NCBI GenBank assembly: GCA_948144175.1
Contig: CANXME010002591.1
Span: 1,546,501-1,610,500, forward strand
DNA: 64,000 nucleotides
DNA from: Closterium sp. NIES-65
Lineage: Eukaryota; Streptophyta; Zygnematophyceae; Desmidiales; Closteriaceae
Direction of reading: 5' to 3'
Below, one piece after another: positions 1 through 11,800 of the stretch. The notes beneath the pieces were generated by a model that was not told the origin of the DNA, did no database searches, and saw nothing but the letters and a program-made list of their open reading frames with translations. A program made the position numbers and the translations under genes. How positions within the stretch are numbered: the first letter of the stretch is position 1; each line of letters starts with the position of its first letter.

Positions 1-2532
1 CCTTAGTTCGTCAAGCTTGGGCTGTGTCAGTCTGAACTAGCGTTGTACGGTTGGCTGTGCCCCCGGTTCTAATTCGATTCGGTGGTCATGTGTTCGCTGA
101 GGTGGCAGTCTTTCCGGTAAGCCGTCGGGGAAAATCCCGGGGTATCGTTTCAACAGGTCCTGTAATTCGGGCGGTACCGCTGCCAGCAGTTTCTTGAAAT
201 CACTCGGCTGCTCTGCTTCCTCTACTACTGCGATGTCTACTGCGTACACGTCAGCTCCAGCAACGACAATCTTATCGTTGTGATGGCGTTGACGTGTACC
301 GTTGAAGACTCGGGCGGCTGCCAGCGAAGTAGCTCGACCCAGTTACCACTACTTCGCACGGTGCAGCTACCCGTCGTCCAGTCAATTTGCGGGTTATATC
401 GTCGCAGCCAATCACGTCCCAGTAAAAAATCGTGCCCATCTAGTGTCGTTGCGAGCATTTCGTGTGAAAACCCAAAACTTCCCCCGCAGCAGACTTTGAC
501 TCTCCCTACCTTTTCCCATATGGCCAGTGGCGTGCCGTCGACTAAGCGTGCGTCTATCTCCGGTAAAGTGCCGTCAACGGCTAAGTATCAGTTGCAGTTT
601 TCGTGCGGTTGCGGTATTAACTAGACTGTGGCTTGCTCCTCCGTCGATAAAAATCTTCACTACTGCTCCCTGTATTTTCCCGTGGATCAGTATTGGGCAA
701 TCCGTCGCTGTACCCTCCTTATTCGTCCGAGTCCGATCGATAGCATGAATCGGTACTATGACTCGGTGAGGGTCGGTGGGGTTGGGCGAGCAGGCAGTCT
801 TGTCAGTAGTTGGCCCGATTCCTACTGACTGCTGGCGTTTCCCTGCTTTGGAGACTCCCTCCCCTGCTCTGCTCCGCGGCGCCTTAGCTCCTCGGGGCAT
901 TCACTCTTGCGATGGCCCGGCCTATTGCAAGCAAAGCAGCGCCCCTTAAACGACGCGGCAGCTGCGTTCGTCGCAACGGCGTGTACCGTGGCGTGCTCGG
1001 TCGGTCCCCGAGGACGATGTCCGTGGTAGGACCCCAGTCTCGGACGGCGTAAAATGTCGATTTTCTCGGCGTGCGCGAGAATCTCGTTGAAGTTCGAGAG
1101 CCCGCGTAGCATAATTTTGTGCGAGATGTCCAGCTTCAGCCCTCCGACGTAACGGTCCACCCGCTCCTCTTCGTGCATGTAGCCGACCTGCTCGCATAAT
1201 GCGAGAAAACCACTCGTATAGTCTTGAACCGGCCCGAGCTGCCGCCAAGTGCGCAATCTCTGACGCGCCGAAATAGAAGCCGCAATCGGCTCGAAGCGCG
1301 CCCGAAGCCCTGCGCACCACGCATCCCACGTGCTGTATTGGGCGGTCTCGCAGAATGAACTCCAGGTGACAGCTGGGCCCGTGGGCCCTTCCTCTTGCGA
1401 CGGTGGCTCGTAGGCGCGTAGCGACGTCACGATGACTCGCCACCAGTCCATGGCGGGGCCCCTTAGCAGCGAAACGGCATACCGAATCTTCGCTGCGTCC
1501 GACTCGATATAATTCGCGTCAAAGAAGACGTTCATCCTGAAGACCCACGATTGAACCGTCGGACCTCCACGCTGGCTCGGGTCGAAGCAGGGCGGGCGTT
1601 GCGGCTTGAGTGGCATTGGTGCCATAATGGCCTGTTCGCCACTTGTCGCCGCGAACTCCACATGCCGACGGGCTTCGCGAGGCTCCCGCGGGCTTGGTGC
1701 GACCCTGTTTCCTCCCATGCCAGGCATCGGCTGGGCGGCGCCATCGGTGGCTGCACCTGAGCGCTGTCCCACGCTGTTGTTTTGTGTTGGTGTGCCGGAC
1801 GAGATGACAATCGGCTCGTCTGATTGTGCACATGCATTTGTCGGTGCGTGTGGTGGCGCTAGAGTGTTCATCGTTGATTGGTGACGCGCGGAGTCACGTT
1901 CCGCCGTGAGAGTCGCAATTTCGAGCGCTAAATCTTCAAGTTGGCGCACCAGACGGTCGAGCTGCTCCTGCGTTAATGTGGCGAGCGTGAATTCGGCCAT
2001 GGCGGGGATGTCGGGCGAGCTCAGCGAGAGCCTCGGTCGTGGCCGTGCGTGCTTACGAGAGAGCACTACGAGCGGCGGTGCTGTGTCGCTGAGAGACGTC
2101 TACCCCCCCCCCCCCCCCCCCCCCCCCAAAATTGAGATAGTGGGGAAGCGAAGGTGTGGGTGCGGTCCGAGAGGAGATCGTAGGCTCTGAATACCAAATG
2201 TTACGAGTGCAATTGAGTGACCGAACGAGAATTGCACTATCGAAGCAAGAGTACAATGAGCGAAGGCATGAGCGAAGAATATATAGCGAACTACAGTGGT
2301 AACGGTAATAGACTGTGGTTGTCGCGCGACGGGCCTGGGACTGAGGTTGGGAAAAAGTGTCGAAGCGGAGGCCCGGAGCGCGGGTTACCCGCCGAGCCGT
2401 GAGGTCGGGGTGCGAAGGTGGCGGGCGGATTGTCGATGCGAGGGTTGCGAGTGGTAACGGTGCTGACTTAGGTGCGACAGTGATGTACGCGTTGAGCAGG
2501 GATGCAAAGTAAGGAAAGGAATTTTCCTTACA
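1..2532 (-). mobile_element. Ty3/gypsy LTR retrotransposon, partial (5' LTR, gag, protease, start of RT)
   Basis: This is a fossil element on the minus strand, cut by the window's left edge so its 3' half is not seen. Its parts, in element order, are a 5' LTR at about 2199-2532 (TG...CA ends), a primer-binding region just inside it resembling the initiator-Met type (reads TTGGTATTCAGAGCC), a gag frame at 822-2066, a protease-like stretch at 237-458 and the start of reverse transcriptase at 37-249. Gag ends in a CX2CX4HX4C zinc knuckle (CFACNRPGHRKSEC). The protease region has the gypsy motif LGRDWLRRYNPQIDW, and the RT start has the FPDGLPERLPP...DHRIELEPGA signature. It looks broken, with at least one or two interruptions in the visible part. 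It is related to the relic at 13.8-16.2 kb, which shares the LTR edge and motifs. The LTR outer limit is inferred. Confidence 0.82.
2103..2127. repeat. Poly(C)/poly(G) run
   Basis: An uninterrupted 25-base C run lies between the gag start and the 5' LTR of the gypsy element, in its untranslated leader. It is a simple homopolymer tract, G-rich on the element's sense strand. Confidence 0.9.
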
Positions 2533-3278
2533 CCTAGTATTTTGTGGTCTACACTAAGAATCTAAACAATGAGACTAACGTTTAAAAGGGTTTTTCTTTG
2601 CTAATTATCAATTGATTTATCTTACCATCCATGCATACCGGGATCCGTGACTCACCAACTGTGAACCGTCGATGGCGGGGAAAATGCTGAGATTGACCTC
2701 CGTGATCAATACCACGATGTACAAGGCACCTAGTGGAAAATCATTGCGGTAGCAGATGAGAGGCTGGTTTGCGAAGGGGTGGAGATCAGCAAGTAAGGAC
2801 GGAATACATACGAATAGGACCCATATTTGTCACCCTTATGCCACGCTCTGTAATGCCTATGGCATCTGGTCACATGTCGAGTCACATACGGTGAGGCGGG
2901 GGCTATGTGGTTTTGCAGGAAACGAACCCTGCATCGTTGAGGAACATTAGAGATGCAGGGAAGCTTTGTCTCGGTAGTGGCAGTAGCTTAAGTAACATAA
3001 AGGCTTGGGAAGAAGGTTCGCGAGGAATGGGGTCATTTGGTGGAATAGTTTTAATCGTGATTCATGTCAATATAATAAACGTTTACCCATAGTCCTCTGG
3101 ACTGCCCAAGGATCCGACAGGTTGTGTGTTCCTTAGCATGACACCCATGTTGAAGACCACCTCTTCCAGGAGGTCCGTTCATGTTTGGGCTTTCTGAAGC
3201 TAATCCCTACTTCGGTGGTCATGTATCGAAATAGGCTCGAGGAGTGGGGAGTTGTATCTTAGGGTCCATCGTCATGGG
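2533..3278. other. Spacer between two LTR elements, no gene seen
   Basis: Both strands hold only short frames without recognisable motifs. The last five bases, ATGGG at 3274-3278, are the left copy of the target-site duplication of the copia element that follows. The rest may be old element sequence, but I cannot assign it. Confidence 0.6.
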
Positions 3279-4378
3279 TGCTAGAAAGGCATAGTGCCAG
3301 CGTAGCGGAAACGTGTTTGTAGAAAAGAACAAGATAGAAATCTTGCATTGATTATTGAAAAATAGAATGATGACTCAATGATAACTCAATGATGATGAAG
3401 ATGTGACACAGCAGGGTATATATGCATCCAACTACCCCTCCAGAATGACCCGATTCACACCAATAATGGTGTACCAATAATTATACCCTCTACCCTCCAA
3501 TAATGCTGGGCTCCAATAATTGTGGCCCTACAATAATTCTGACAACTACTATAAGACATGGAGGCTTATAACGAGGACTACACTAAAACCAAACAGCACA
3601 CTGGTATACAGTATTCGTTTTACTGTATTCGGATTTCCAACACTCCCCCTTGTTGTAGGTTCTAGTGAATCCGATTTCCTTGGAGGTTAGGGTGGTCGAG
3701 CTGGTGTACCACCACAAGGTAGGGGTGCGTCCAAACCAAGCTAGGGTTTGGTGTTGGCCAAGCTGCTTGTCACTGTAGCACTTTTCCCCTCCCAACCTTT
3801 GGGCCTTCCAAACTCCAACCAAACCACCTTTCTTCACGTTTTCCTATCCCTCCTTCCAATCTCGACATTCTGGATCGAGATCTAGAGAGTAGTGGCTGCT
3901 GCTGACGAAACCGTAGCAGCTCCATGACGAAATCTCCTTAAAACCATGCAAGAATGTGTGTATCGTCATGGCGGAATGCCCTTAGTGCACTCCGAATTTT
4001 CGAAACCATAGGCTTTATCGCACGCCTGCTGCGCGATGACGCGACGACTACACTTGACGCGCGTTTGCGACGATCGCGGTTGCGGATGACGCGAATCGGT
4101 AGCGGATAACGCATGACGTACGGCTGGCGCGCAACTGTATTGGCGGGCGCACACTTCGCGCGATAGAAGCGACGACCTTGCGTTCGTCAGCGGCTGACGA
4201 TCTGCTGCGCGCCTACTTCATCATTTGCTTGTCCGCGCCTGCTGCATCTTCGTAAGCCTTTCTCCCCATTTTTTGGCAATCTTGCCATGTTGCCCTGTGA
4301 TGCTCTCCACACACTCCAGCCGACACACGGTAGCAGCCAGAGTTGCCGAACTCCATCAGTTGGATGGTTGCGCATGTC

Positions 4379-4515
4379 GACTCCAAGTATGCGCACTCCA
4401 AGTATGTCTTGCACTCCAAGCATGCGGTAACGTGCACTCCATGTGTGTAGTGCCCACAAAGTATGCAGAAATGTGCACACCCAGGTATGCAGAAATGCGT
4501 GCTTCCATGTATGTT
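4379..4515. repeat. Degenerate tandem repeat inside the copia body
   Basis: Imperfect units built around GTGCACTCCAAGTATGC recur about six times at 17-27 bp spacing. A shorter related stretch, with units like AAGTGCACTCCAGGTGTGCGG, lies at 5220-5300. Both sit in the copia interior where pol would be expected. No coding role is visible. Confidence 0.6.
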
Positions 4516-5373
4516 CTCCATCCTTCCCTCAGATGGTACCGTTCATCTGCAGCAACCAATCACACGATACCACTGCATCACGACGTATGACAGCCTGCTG
4601 CATCCATTTTGCCTACTCCCCCCGCCTATTGGCAACCCTTGGTGAGTAGGTCTTCTCCTTATGCTTCTTGACTCTATGTCCCACTCCTGTGCCACCAGAC
4701 ATATTCCACACCCCACCTCCCCCCCCCCCATGTGCTTGTAGTGATCCGCGTACACAGCTACAAGCACACGAGTGAGTGTGGAGTTAGGTGATGCCATTTT
4801 GTGCAGCACAGCTCGAGGAGGCCGCACTGGTGAGTACAACTCCAGCACCTTAGACTTGATGATTGCCTTGACCAGCCAGCAGATTGCAGGTGAGATGCTG
4901 CTTGCTCGGCTTGTCCACCTCATTTCCCACATCATCATTTTCCACGCCTTCCAGGATGGAGGCACCTGTCTCAGGTAAGTCATCAACTGTGCCTCCGCTT
5001 CTTTTGGCTGCACTGACTTCATCGGCTGCAGGTGAGTCCTGTTCTACAGGGACTGCTCCATCGCCTCCCAAATCCACTGAGGACCTTTGTCCTTCTCCCC
5101 CTGAAGTCCACACCACACCGTTGGGTGAGACTTCATCCTTGTCAATATTATGGGCCGGGCTCCACACGATGCAGGCTTTGTGCGCCATGCGGTACACGGA
5201 TGCGTGTGCGGAACGCGCGCTCAAGTGCACTCCAGGTGTGCGGGAAAGTGCGCCCCCTTGTGTATCCAAGTGCATTCCAGGTGTGCGGAAATATTTACCC
5301 CCTTCACGATCATTCTGGGGTTGACCAAGATCATGGGCTGAGGGAAGTGCAGGCTCATACTCCACCATGAGCA

Positions 5374-5748
5374 TGTCAGAATCCCAACCACTAGACCATT
5401 GGGAAAAAAGGGCTTGTTTCAGTAGCGGGTCAGTGCGCCCATAACCCCCCAGGCGAACGCGCCTGTAACCCTCTCCAGGATCAATCGGGCATCCACAGTG
5501 CAGATCTACTGACACCCCCCCACACTGGGAGGCCCAGGACTAAGCACAGCGGCACCGGCCTACATGTGCATGCACCGGGATTCGAACCCGAGACCGCTCT
5601 GATACCATGTCAGAATCCCAACCACTAGACCATTGGGATAAAAGGGCTTGTTTCAGTAGCGGGTCAGTTCGCCCATAACCCCCCAGGCGAACACGCCTGT
5701 AACCCTCTCCAGGATCAATCGGGCATCCACAGTGCAGATCTACTGACA
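5374..5748 (-). mobile_element. TRIM (terminal-repeat retrotransposon in miniature), copy A
   Basis: A complete-looking 375-bp fossil element, on the minus strand by its PBS. Two 141-bp LTRs (5374-5514 and 5608-5748) begin TGTCAG and end CTGACA, and differ at about three positions by eye. They flank a 93-bp interior (5515-5607). The interior starts on the minus strand with the classical PBS TGGTATCAGAGC (5596-5607) and ends with a G-rich polypurine tract against the other LTR. The 5-bp target duplication GAGCA is present at 5369-5373 and 5749-5753. It is inserted in the copia element's body. There is no coding capacity. It looks whole and young. Confidence 0.93.
5578..5632 (-). promoter_or_regulatory. 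tRNA-like A box and B box across the LTR/PBS junction of TRIM A
   Basis: On the minus strand, TGGTCTAGTGG at 5632-5622 fits the Pol III A-box consensus TRGYNNANNGG at every position. GGTTCGAATCC at 5588-5578 fits the B box. Their starts are 44 nt apart, the spacing found in a tRNA. The A box lies at the inner end of the LTR and the B box just beyond the PBS, so the promoter is only complete when LTR and interior are joined. The same region cannot fold a paired acceptor stem, so it is not a tRNA gene. Whether Pol III uses it is inference. Confidence 0.55.
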
Positions 5749-7078
5749 GAGCACTCCATCAACGTCCTTGCCAAGTCCAATCCGCACACTCTCGTTTCCA
5801 TCAGACACGGTAATTTCGGTATCTCCATCAGCAACCGTGTTGATGTGAGCCCCTTTCTTCAGCACCTTACAAAAGGAGAGCATGTTGTTCTTCAAGCCAG
5901 GTACGTAGAGGACTTCACTGTAGCGGACTATTGTCCCATCAGGTGCTCTTGCTCTGATCGTTCCCGTCATCGTGCTGTTCAGCTCGTTCCCATCAGCGAG
6001 CTCCACATAAACAAGTTCGTCCAGCTCCCTTAACTCTTCAAACTTGCGCTTGTCCGAGGTCATGTGCTGGTTGCATCCAGTGTCCAGCATCCAAAATGAT
6101 GCTTTAGCTGGTGGTAAGGTAGCTTGTGACGATCTCACTGTTGCAATGCATGTAACAGTACGTTGCTTGTCTTCTCCGGCTGCCTCTTGCTGTTTCGACG
6201 CGTTGTTGTCACGCTTGGGGCTGCGACTCCTTCGTGGGGAGAACGAACGGTTGTCCCTGGTGTGCAGTTTTGCCCTTCCGCGAATATGCGGTTCCCACCC
6301 TGGTGGTGTCCAGCCAGGGGGTGCCTTGGTACACTTGAAGAAGGGGTGGCCTGGCTCGTTGCAGTACCAACACACGAGAGGAGCGACCCGCACTTCCTTC
6401 CTTGCCTTGCATTTTCTCCCCAGCGAACTCTTCCTTGTACTCGGTGCTGCCCTTGGCAGTTGGAGAAGGTGAGCGATCTCCATGTGCTTGTCCAGTCATG
6501 CGAGGTGGACGCCGATCACGGTTATCCTTCGTAATGGGGTCGTGATTTCCCTTGGGATGACTCTCCTCCTTGAGGTATGCCCATTTCCCCTTCACCATCA
6601 ATTCCTGCTCGAACATTTGCACGAGTTTGGTTAGTACGTGGGGTGCTTGAATGAGAGTGTCCACGGGTAGACAGATTGCTGGACTCATGAGAGAACGTTG
6701 TCTTTGGCTGAATTGTCATTCCAAACTTGTCCCTTAACGAATCTTGGAGTGCTGGTGGTGCCCTTGCAATTATGCTTTCCAGGTGCTCATGCTGAGCCAT
6801 GATGACTTCTTCAAAAGCCGCATATCCAGGATCCACTTCGCCGTCGAAGTACGCCATGACCTTGACAAAACCGTCCACCTAGTGTGCGCTAAACGCGCGG
6901 TTGTAACCAACAGCGAATACCAGCGGTACGAAAGCGTAGACCGGGTGTGCGGTACTCTGACTATATGCAGGTACCTATCCAAACTGTATGCCAGTAAATT
7001 CCTGAACCAAATTTGGCAGCATGCCCCCTAGAGTAGCTCTGATACGATGCTAGAAAGGCATAGTGCCAGCGTAGCGGA

Positions 7079-7453
7079 TGTCAGAATCCCAACCACTAGA
7101 CCATTTGGATAAAAGGGCTTTTTTGTGTAGCGGGTAAGTGCGCTCATAACCCCCCTGGCGAAGGCGCCTGTAACCCTCTTCAGGATCAATCGGGCATCCA
7201 CAGTGCAGATCTACTGACACCCCCCCACACTGGGAGGCCCAGGACTAAGCACAACGGCAACGGCCTACATGTGCATACACCGGGAAACGAACCCGAGATT
7301 GCTCTGATACCATGTCAGAATCCCAACCACTAGACCATTGGGATAAAAGGGTTTTTTTGTGTAGCGGGTAAGTGCGCCCATAACCCCCCAGGCGAAGGCG
7401 CCTGTAACCCTCTCCAGGATCAATCGGGCATCCACAGTGCAGATCTACTGACA
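7079..7453 (-). mobile_element. TRIM, copy B, inserted in the copia 5' LTR
   Basis: A second 375-bp copy of the same TRIM family. Its LTRs are at 7079-7219 and 7313-7453 (141 bp each, about five differences by eye) and its interior at 7220-7312. The 5-bp target duplication GCGGA lies at 7074-7078 and 7454-7458. The insertion splits the copia 5' LTR: the host LTR sequence is continuous in the intact copy at 3279-3642. The PBS (TGGTATCAGAGC on the minus strand) and the A box are conserved. The B box is slightly altered (GGTTCGTTTCC). It looks whole and has no coding capacity. Confidence 0.93.
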
Positions 7454-7791
7454 GCGGAAACGTTTTTGTAGAAAAGAACAAGATAGAAATCTTGCATTGA
7501 TCATTGAAAAATAGAATGATGACTCAATGATAACTCAATGATAATGAAGAAGTGACACAACAGGGTATATATGCATCCAACTACCCCTCCAGAATGACCC
7601 CATTCACACCAACAATGGTGTACCAATAATTGTACCCTCTACCCTCCAATAATGCTGGGCTCCAATAATTGTGGCCCTACAATAATTGTGACAACTACTG
7701 TAAGACCTGGAGGCTTATAACGAGGACTACACTAAAACCAAACAGCACACTGGTATACAGTATTCGTTAAATTGTATTCGGATTTCCAACA

Positions 7792-8857
7792 ATGGGGAAG
7801 AGGGTGCTTAAAAGAGCAGCGGTGAAGTTTGAGACGTGGCAGCCATCCAGCTCGACGAAATGAACCCTCTACTCAAAGGTTCATGAAATGTTTGGATACC
7901 GAACTATGCCCCGCTACAACGGACCCTACTGAAAAAAATTCACGACGTAAGATACGCGGAACATTTTGGACGTAACAAGACGTTAGCGTGAATGGTAAAG
8001 TTTTACTTCTGGCTCTAGATGGTAGCACACGTGCAGTAGTTCGTCACCTCATACGACACGTGCCAGCGGATGAAAAGTAGCTACAAAAAAAAAGTAGGGT
8101 TACAATCCCACTTGGGATTGTAACCCTAAACAGGGTTTAGGGTTTAGGGGTTCCCGCCCAGTTAGTCGTGTTGTGTGATGCAACCATATGCATTCACGTC
8201 TGTCTGCCTCCCATCATGTGTTTGTGCGTTGCATGCGTGGTGTGAGCGTGTGCAAGAAATTTGTGTCTTGTGTGGTTTGGATTTTCTGTGTGTGTGTGTG
8301 TGTGTATGCTATTTGGCTTGAGCAGATATTTGAAGTGATTCCTCTACTCAAGAGCTTTCCGACGAACGAAGAATCGTCGCGATCGGAGCACAACCAAGAA
8401 AGTTACGAACATTGGAGTTCGTATGCTTATATATTTTGGTTGCAGTTACTTTGGGAAGTTGTGGCATTGACTCAATATGGGGTACAGACTTATGGGGGTT
8501 GGGAAATTCGAACCCATCAATGTAGATGCTGCCAAGAGGTTGGGTGAAGCCAAACCAGGTTAGTAAGTGTGGCCAAGTTGAGGTGAGGTGGATGGCATGG
8601 GTTGGAAAGTGACAAAGGTCAAAGTTTGTTGCCTATGGGGAAGGGAATTGTGTGGCATGGGGTTTCCTTGGTTGGGGACTCTCTCTTGGGACCTTCCCTC
8701 TTGTCTTCCTCTTCCCCTCCTACCAGGTTTAGTGCTACTCTAATGTTCTTTTGTGGGACTTTGCTAGAAACAAGTTAAATTTCTGTTAATTGTGATTGAG
8801 TTCAATTTACCAGTTAATTGTGATTGAGTTAAATTTCTGTGGCAGCATACCCCCTAG
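7792..8857. other. Spacer between copia elements, no gene seen
   Basis: It begins with the ATGGG target duplication. It holds a perfect inverted repeat and telomere-like repeats (8096-8150), a short TG repeat near 8288-8305, and an imperfect duplication of TTAATTGTGATTGAGTT at about 8785 and 8814. Frames here are short and unrecognised. Confidence 0.55.
8096..8150. repeat. Perfect 15-bp inverted repeat next to TTTAGGG telomere-like units
   Basis: AGGGTTACAATCCCA at 8096-8110 and its exact reverse complement at 8113-8127 are separated by two bases. Immediately after come AAACAGGGTTTAGGGTTTAGGGG units (8128-8150, about 2.5 plant-type telomere repeats). A smaller CCCTAAA run lies at 12951-12966. 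It could be an interstitial telomere scar or a hairpin in an unrecognised element. Confidence 0.7.
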
Positions 8858-11800
8858 TGCGCCGAAAGGCATAACTCAAGATATGCTTCATATTTTGATA
8901 CGATTCAAGTTGGGAAATGTAGCCACGGTCTAGGGCTACAACATATTCGAATTTCATGGGATTCTAACAATGCACCTTCCCTCGACAACGTTTCTTGTGA
9001 AGTCGACGTTTCTGTCCAGAAATTGAGACCAACGATTTTGAGAAATTTGGGCACCTAATCTTCATAGACTCTGTCCTTAGTCTCTAACAAGTCGGCGTCT
9101 GAAAGTCTCCTTCCGCCTGGCTGCGCAGCCACGCTGTAGGCACTTGCACTCGGTGTGATTCCATCCCTGGCATCGCCCTAGGGGAAGTCGTTGCCGTTCG
9201 TCTGTCCCATCGAGCTCTCGCTTCCCGGGCCCATCGCATATCATGTGGTGTCTCTCTGGGGTCCGACGCGACGTGACGGGGTGGGTCCATTTCTCCTTGC
9301 CGTTCGCGTTCTCGTTGGTGCGGGGTGCGGTACGCTATGCTCGCCGGGACCGGCGAGTGCACCGTCTCCGTCGCTGCTGCTCCGTCGGAGGCGGTCGTTG
9401 CAGCGGCACGCCGACTCAGCTCTGCCAGAATATCTTCTCTACGATACCTCTGTCCGGATCTTAGTTTAAATCTATCGTTCATACTAGCTATTTGCGACAG
9501 CTGGTCGCGTTCCTTGCTTGTTTGTTGAGAGATCCTAGCCAAGAGAAATCAACTAGGAAAACCTAACTCGGCTGACTGACGAACACTCACTCAGCACTTT
9601 GTGGGCTTGCTATGGTTGGCTCCTCCACTGGCGCATCTCTAGAGGTTGGCTAGAAACAAGTATTTGCTTGTTTCTCGGCTAGAAACAAGTCTTTGCTTAG
9701 AGTGGAAACAAACAAGCAAGCAATTGATCCTACTCTGTTGCTTGCCTAAGTATTTTCTTCGGGTTACCGTTGCTCTACAACGGACGTGTACTTTTCGCTA
9801 CTTCGGCTTGATTCCCCCGCCCTTGAATGCGCAGGTTCCCGCCTGCTGCTTTTATATTGTTACTTCCTATCTTCTAATCTGCAATTAAAAGCATGACAGC
9901 TCGTAGAAGAGAATATCACGCGCGGGAACAACCTCCTTACTGTCGAAGTCAAGAATGAGCCACCCTTTGTGTTGGTGACCGAGCCCCAGATGAATTCCCC
10001 AGCGCGCGCGGTGAACGAACTTGCCGATTGTGGCCGAGGTCGGCCGGTACTGCACCATGCACCCCCAAACCCTCAGCATGGAGGGATCTCCCCTTGAGCC
10101 GGTCCACTTCATGTGAGGGGACAGGTTATCCCTGTTGGCGGTGGGTCAAAGAAGGTTGTGCAGGCGCACCGCGTGGTTCATTGCGTAGGGCTAAAACTTC
10201 TTTGGCAAGCCAGACTGGTTCATCAGGGCGCGAACTTTTGTCATGAGGGTGCGATTGACTCTCTCTGCAACGCCTTGCTGCTGGTGAGCGTAGGGGAGAG
10301 AAATCTCGTACTTGATCCCCTTCTCGGTAAGGACGCTCTCCAGTTCATTGCTTCGAAATTCCTTGGCCCCATCACTCTGCCAGATCTTCAGCTTCCTTCC
10401 TAACTATCGCTGCGCGTGCGCGAGGAAGATGCGGAATACTTCCGGAGCCTTGGAGCGAGCGTCGACGTTGGCAACCCACACATGGCGCCAGTAGGCGTCG
10501 ATGAAGGTGAGAGTATATTTCTCGCCGTTGATGCCGTCGAAGGTGAGCACAATGAAGTCGCTGTATTCTTTCTCCAGCTTCTTGTAGCAGTTGGTGCTCG
10601 GCTCCATAGAGGGGTAGGCGCTGTGGGAGAGCGCAGCTGTGGGGCAGACAGTGCAAGTATTTGGGTGTGATATGTTGTGTGGTTCTGTTCCGTCGGGGCG
10701 CAGCAGTGCTCCTGGCGGGAATACCTCAGCGCGGCAGTTCGCGAGGGTTTGGCGCGAGGGGTGGCCCAGGCGCTAGTGCTAGAGGTCATCTTCGACGCGA
10801 ATGCCGGAGGTGCGCTTGTAGCGAGCGTGGTGTTCTGCTACTTCTGCTTTCGTAAGTTGCGGGGTCTGGAGTGGGGGTTCTTCCTCTTCTCCTGGTTCCG
10901 CTTCGTTGTCCAGCTCCTCCGCTTCTGCTTCTGATGTTGTCTCCCCTTCTGCAGGTGCCGTTGTGAGGTAGAGGGCAAGAAATTCACGGTCGGGGATGAT
11001 GGTGAGCGGGATCGTGGTGCCTTCAATGAAACGAGCGAACGGATTTGGGCGGGAGATTGGACCAAGTGAGTCCCGCGGGAGAGTTGGTGGTATGTTCCCC
11101 TCCTCAATTGCCGACCAGGGATCACTCCGGCGATGAGGTGAGCGAGGGGTTTCACGAGTGCGTGGGGGTCGTCCGAGAGGAATGATGGCGCGGGGTGATG
11201 CTTCTCCGTGCTCAGCTTTCATCTCTCGTTCAGCTTCCTCCAGTTCTTCTTGCGTGAACTCCCTTTGTCTGGTTCGGCTGTTCCCCATCCTCCCGTGGTA
11301 ACCGTGCCGCTGGCACTGGCTCCCCATGCTCCACTGGCACATGCCCAGGCTGCGCCTTCTTCCGGTTCGTAATCTTCGTCTCCCCATGCGCCTCGTCGTG
11401 CTGATTCCTCATCCCATCCTACCGCAATGCGCTGTTTGTACAGCTTTTGCTTCTTTTCTGCCCGGGCCTTGTCTTGTTCCTTGACGCTCAGCTCTCCTTT
11501 TGCGTCAGGGTCCTTCCAAGCCGGATCAATTTCACGGCGGTTGACTTCGCGTGTGTACGGGCGCGGTCACCCTTCTTCGTCGAAGGTGCTGGTGTTGGCT
11601 TGGAGGACAAACCGGAGCATTTCGGAGTATGGCCCTGTTCTCTCCACTCGCTGATGTCCGAAGTCTTTGTTTGCCTCGCCGAAGATGCAGTAAGATGACA
11701 CAACAAGTTCTTCTACAGCCATGCCTGCTGGTTCCACCTCGGCGCTCTCCGCCTCCTGTATTGCCGCGTACTCCTTTTCCACTTGCTTTGTGCGGCTTGC

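Larger units (their letters stand above)
3279..7791 (-). mobile_element. Ty1/copia LTR retrotransposon with both LTRs, carrying two nested TRIMs
   Basis: Two matching LTRs bound this minus-strand fossil: the 3' LTR at 3279-3642 (364 bp, starts TGCTAGAAAGG, ends CCAACA) and the 5' LTR at 7048-7791, which is split by a TRIM insertion at 7079-7453. A 5-bp target duplication, ATGGG, flanks the whole at 3274-3278 and 7792-7796. A primer-binding site (CGTATCAGAGC) abuts the 5' LTR and a purine tract (AAGGGGGAG) abuts the 3' LTR. Gag at about 6209-6878 ends in a zinc knuckle (CWYCNEPGHPFFKC). Protease at about 5740-6200 has WMLDTGCNQHMTSD and the downstream LYVPGLKNNMLS motif. A second TRIM (5374-5748) sits in the body. 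No integrase core or reverse transcriptase is recognisable, and the interior without the TRIMs is only about 3 kb, so it was probably non-autonomous. It is broken in several places. The two LTRs are still very alike, suggesting a fairly young insertion. Confidence 0.88.

Noticed and set aside
5565-5640. A tRNA gene within the TRIM
   Set aside because: A and B boxes are present at tRNA spacing, but the acceptor arms do not pair and the segment crosses an LTR/PBS junction.
9084-9542. 152-codon minus-strand frame as an independent gene
   Set aside because: It lies inside the copia relic and has no separate motif. Treated as element-derived or unassigned.
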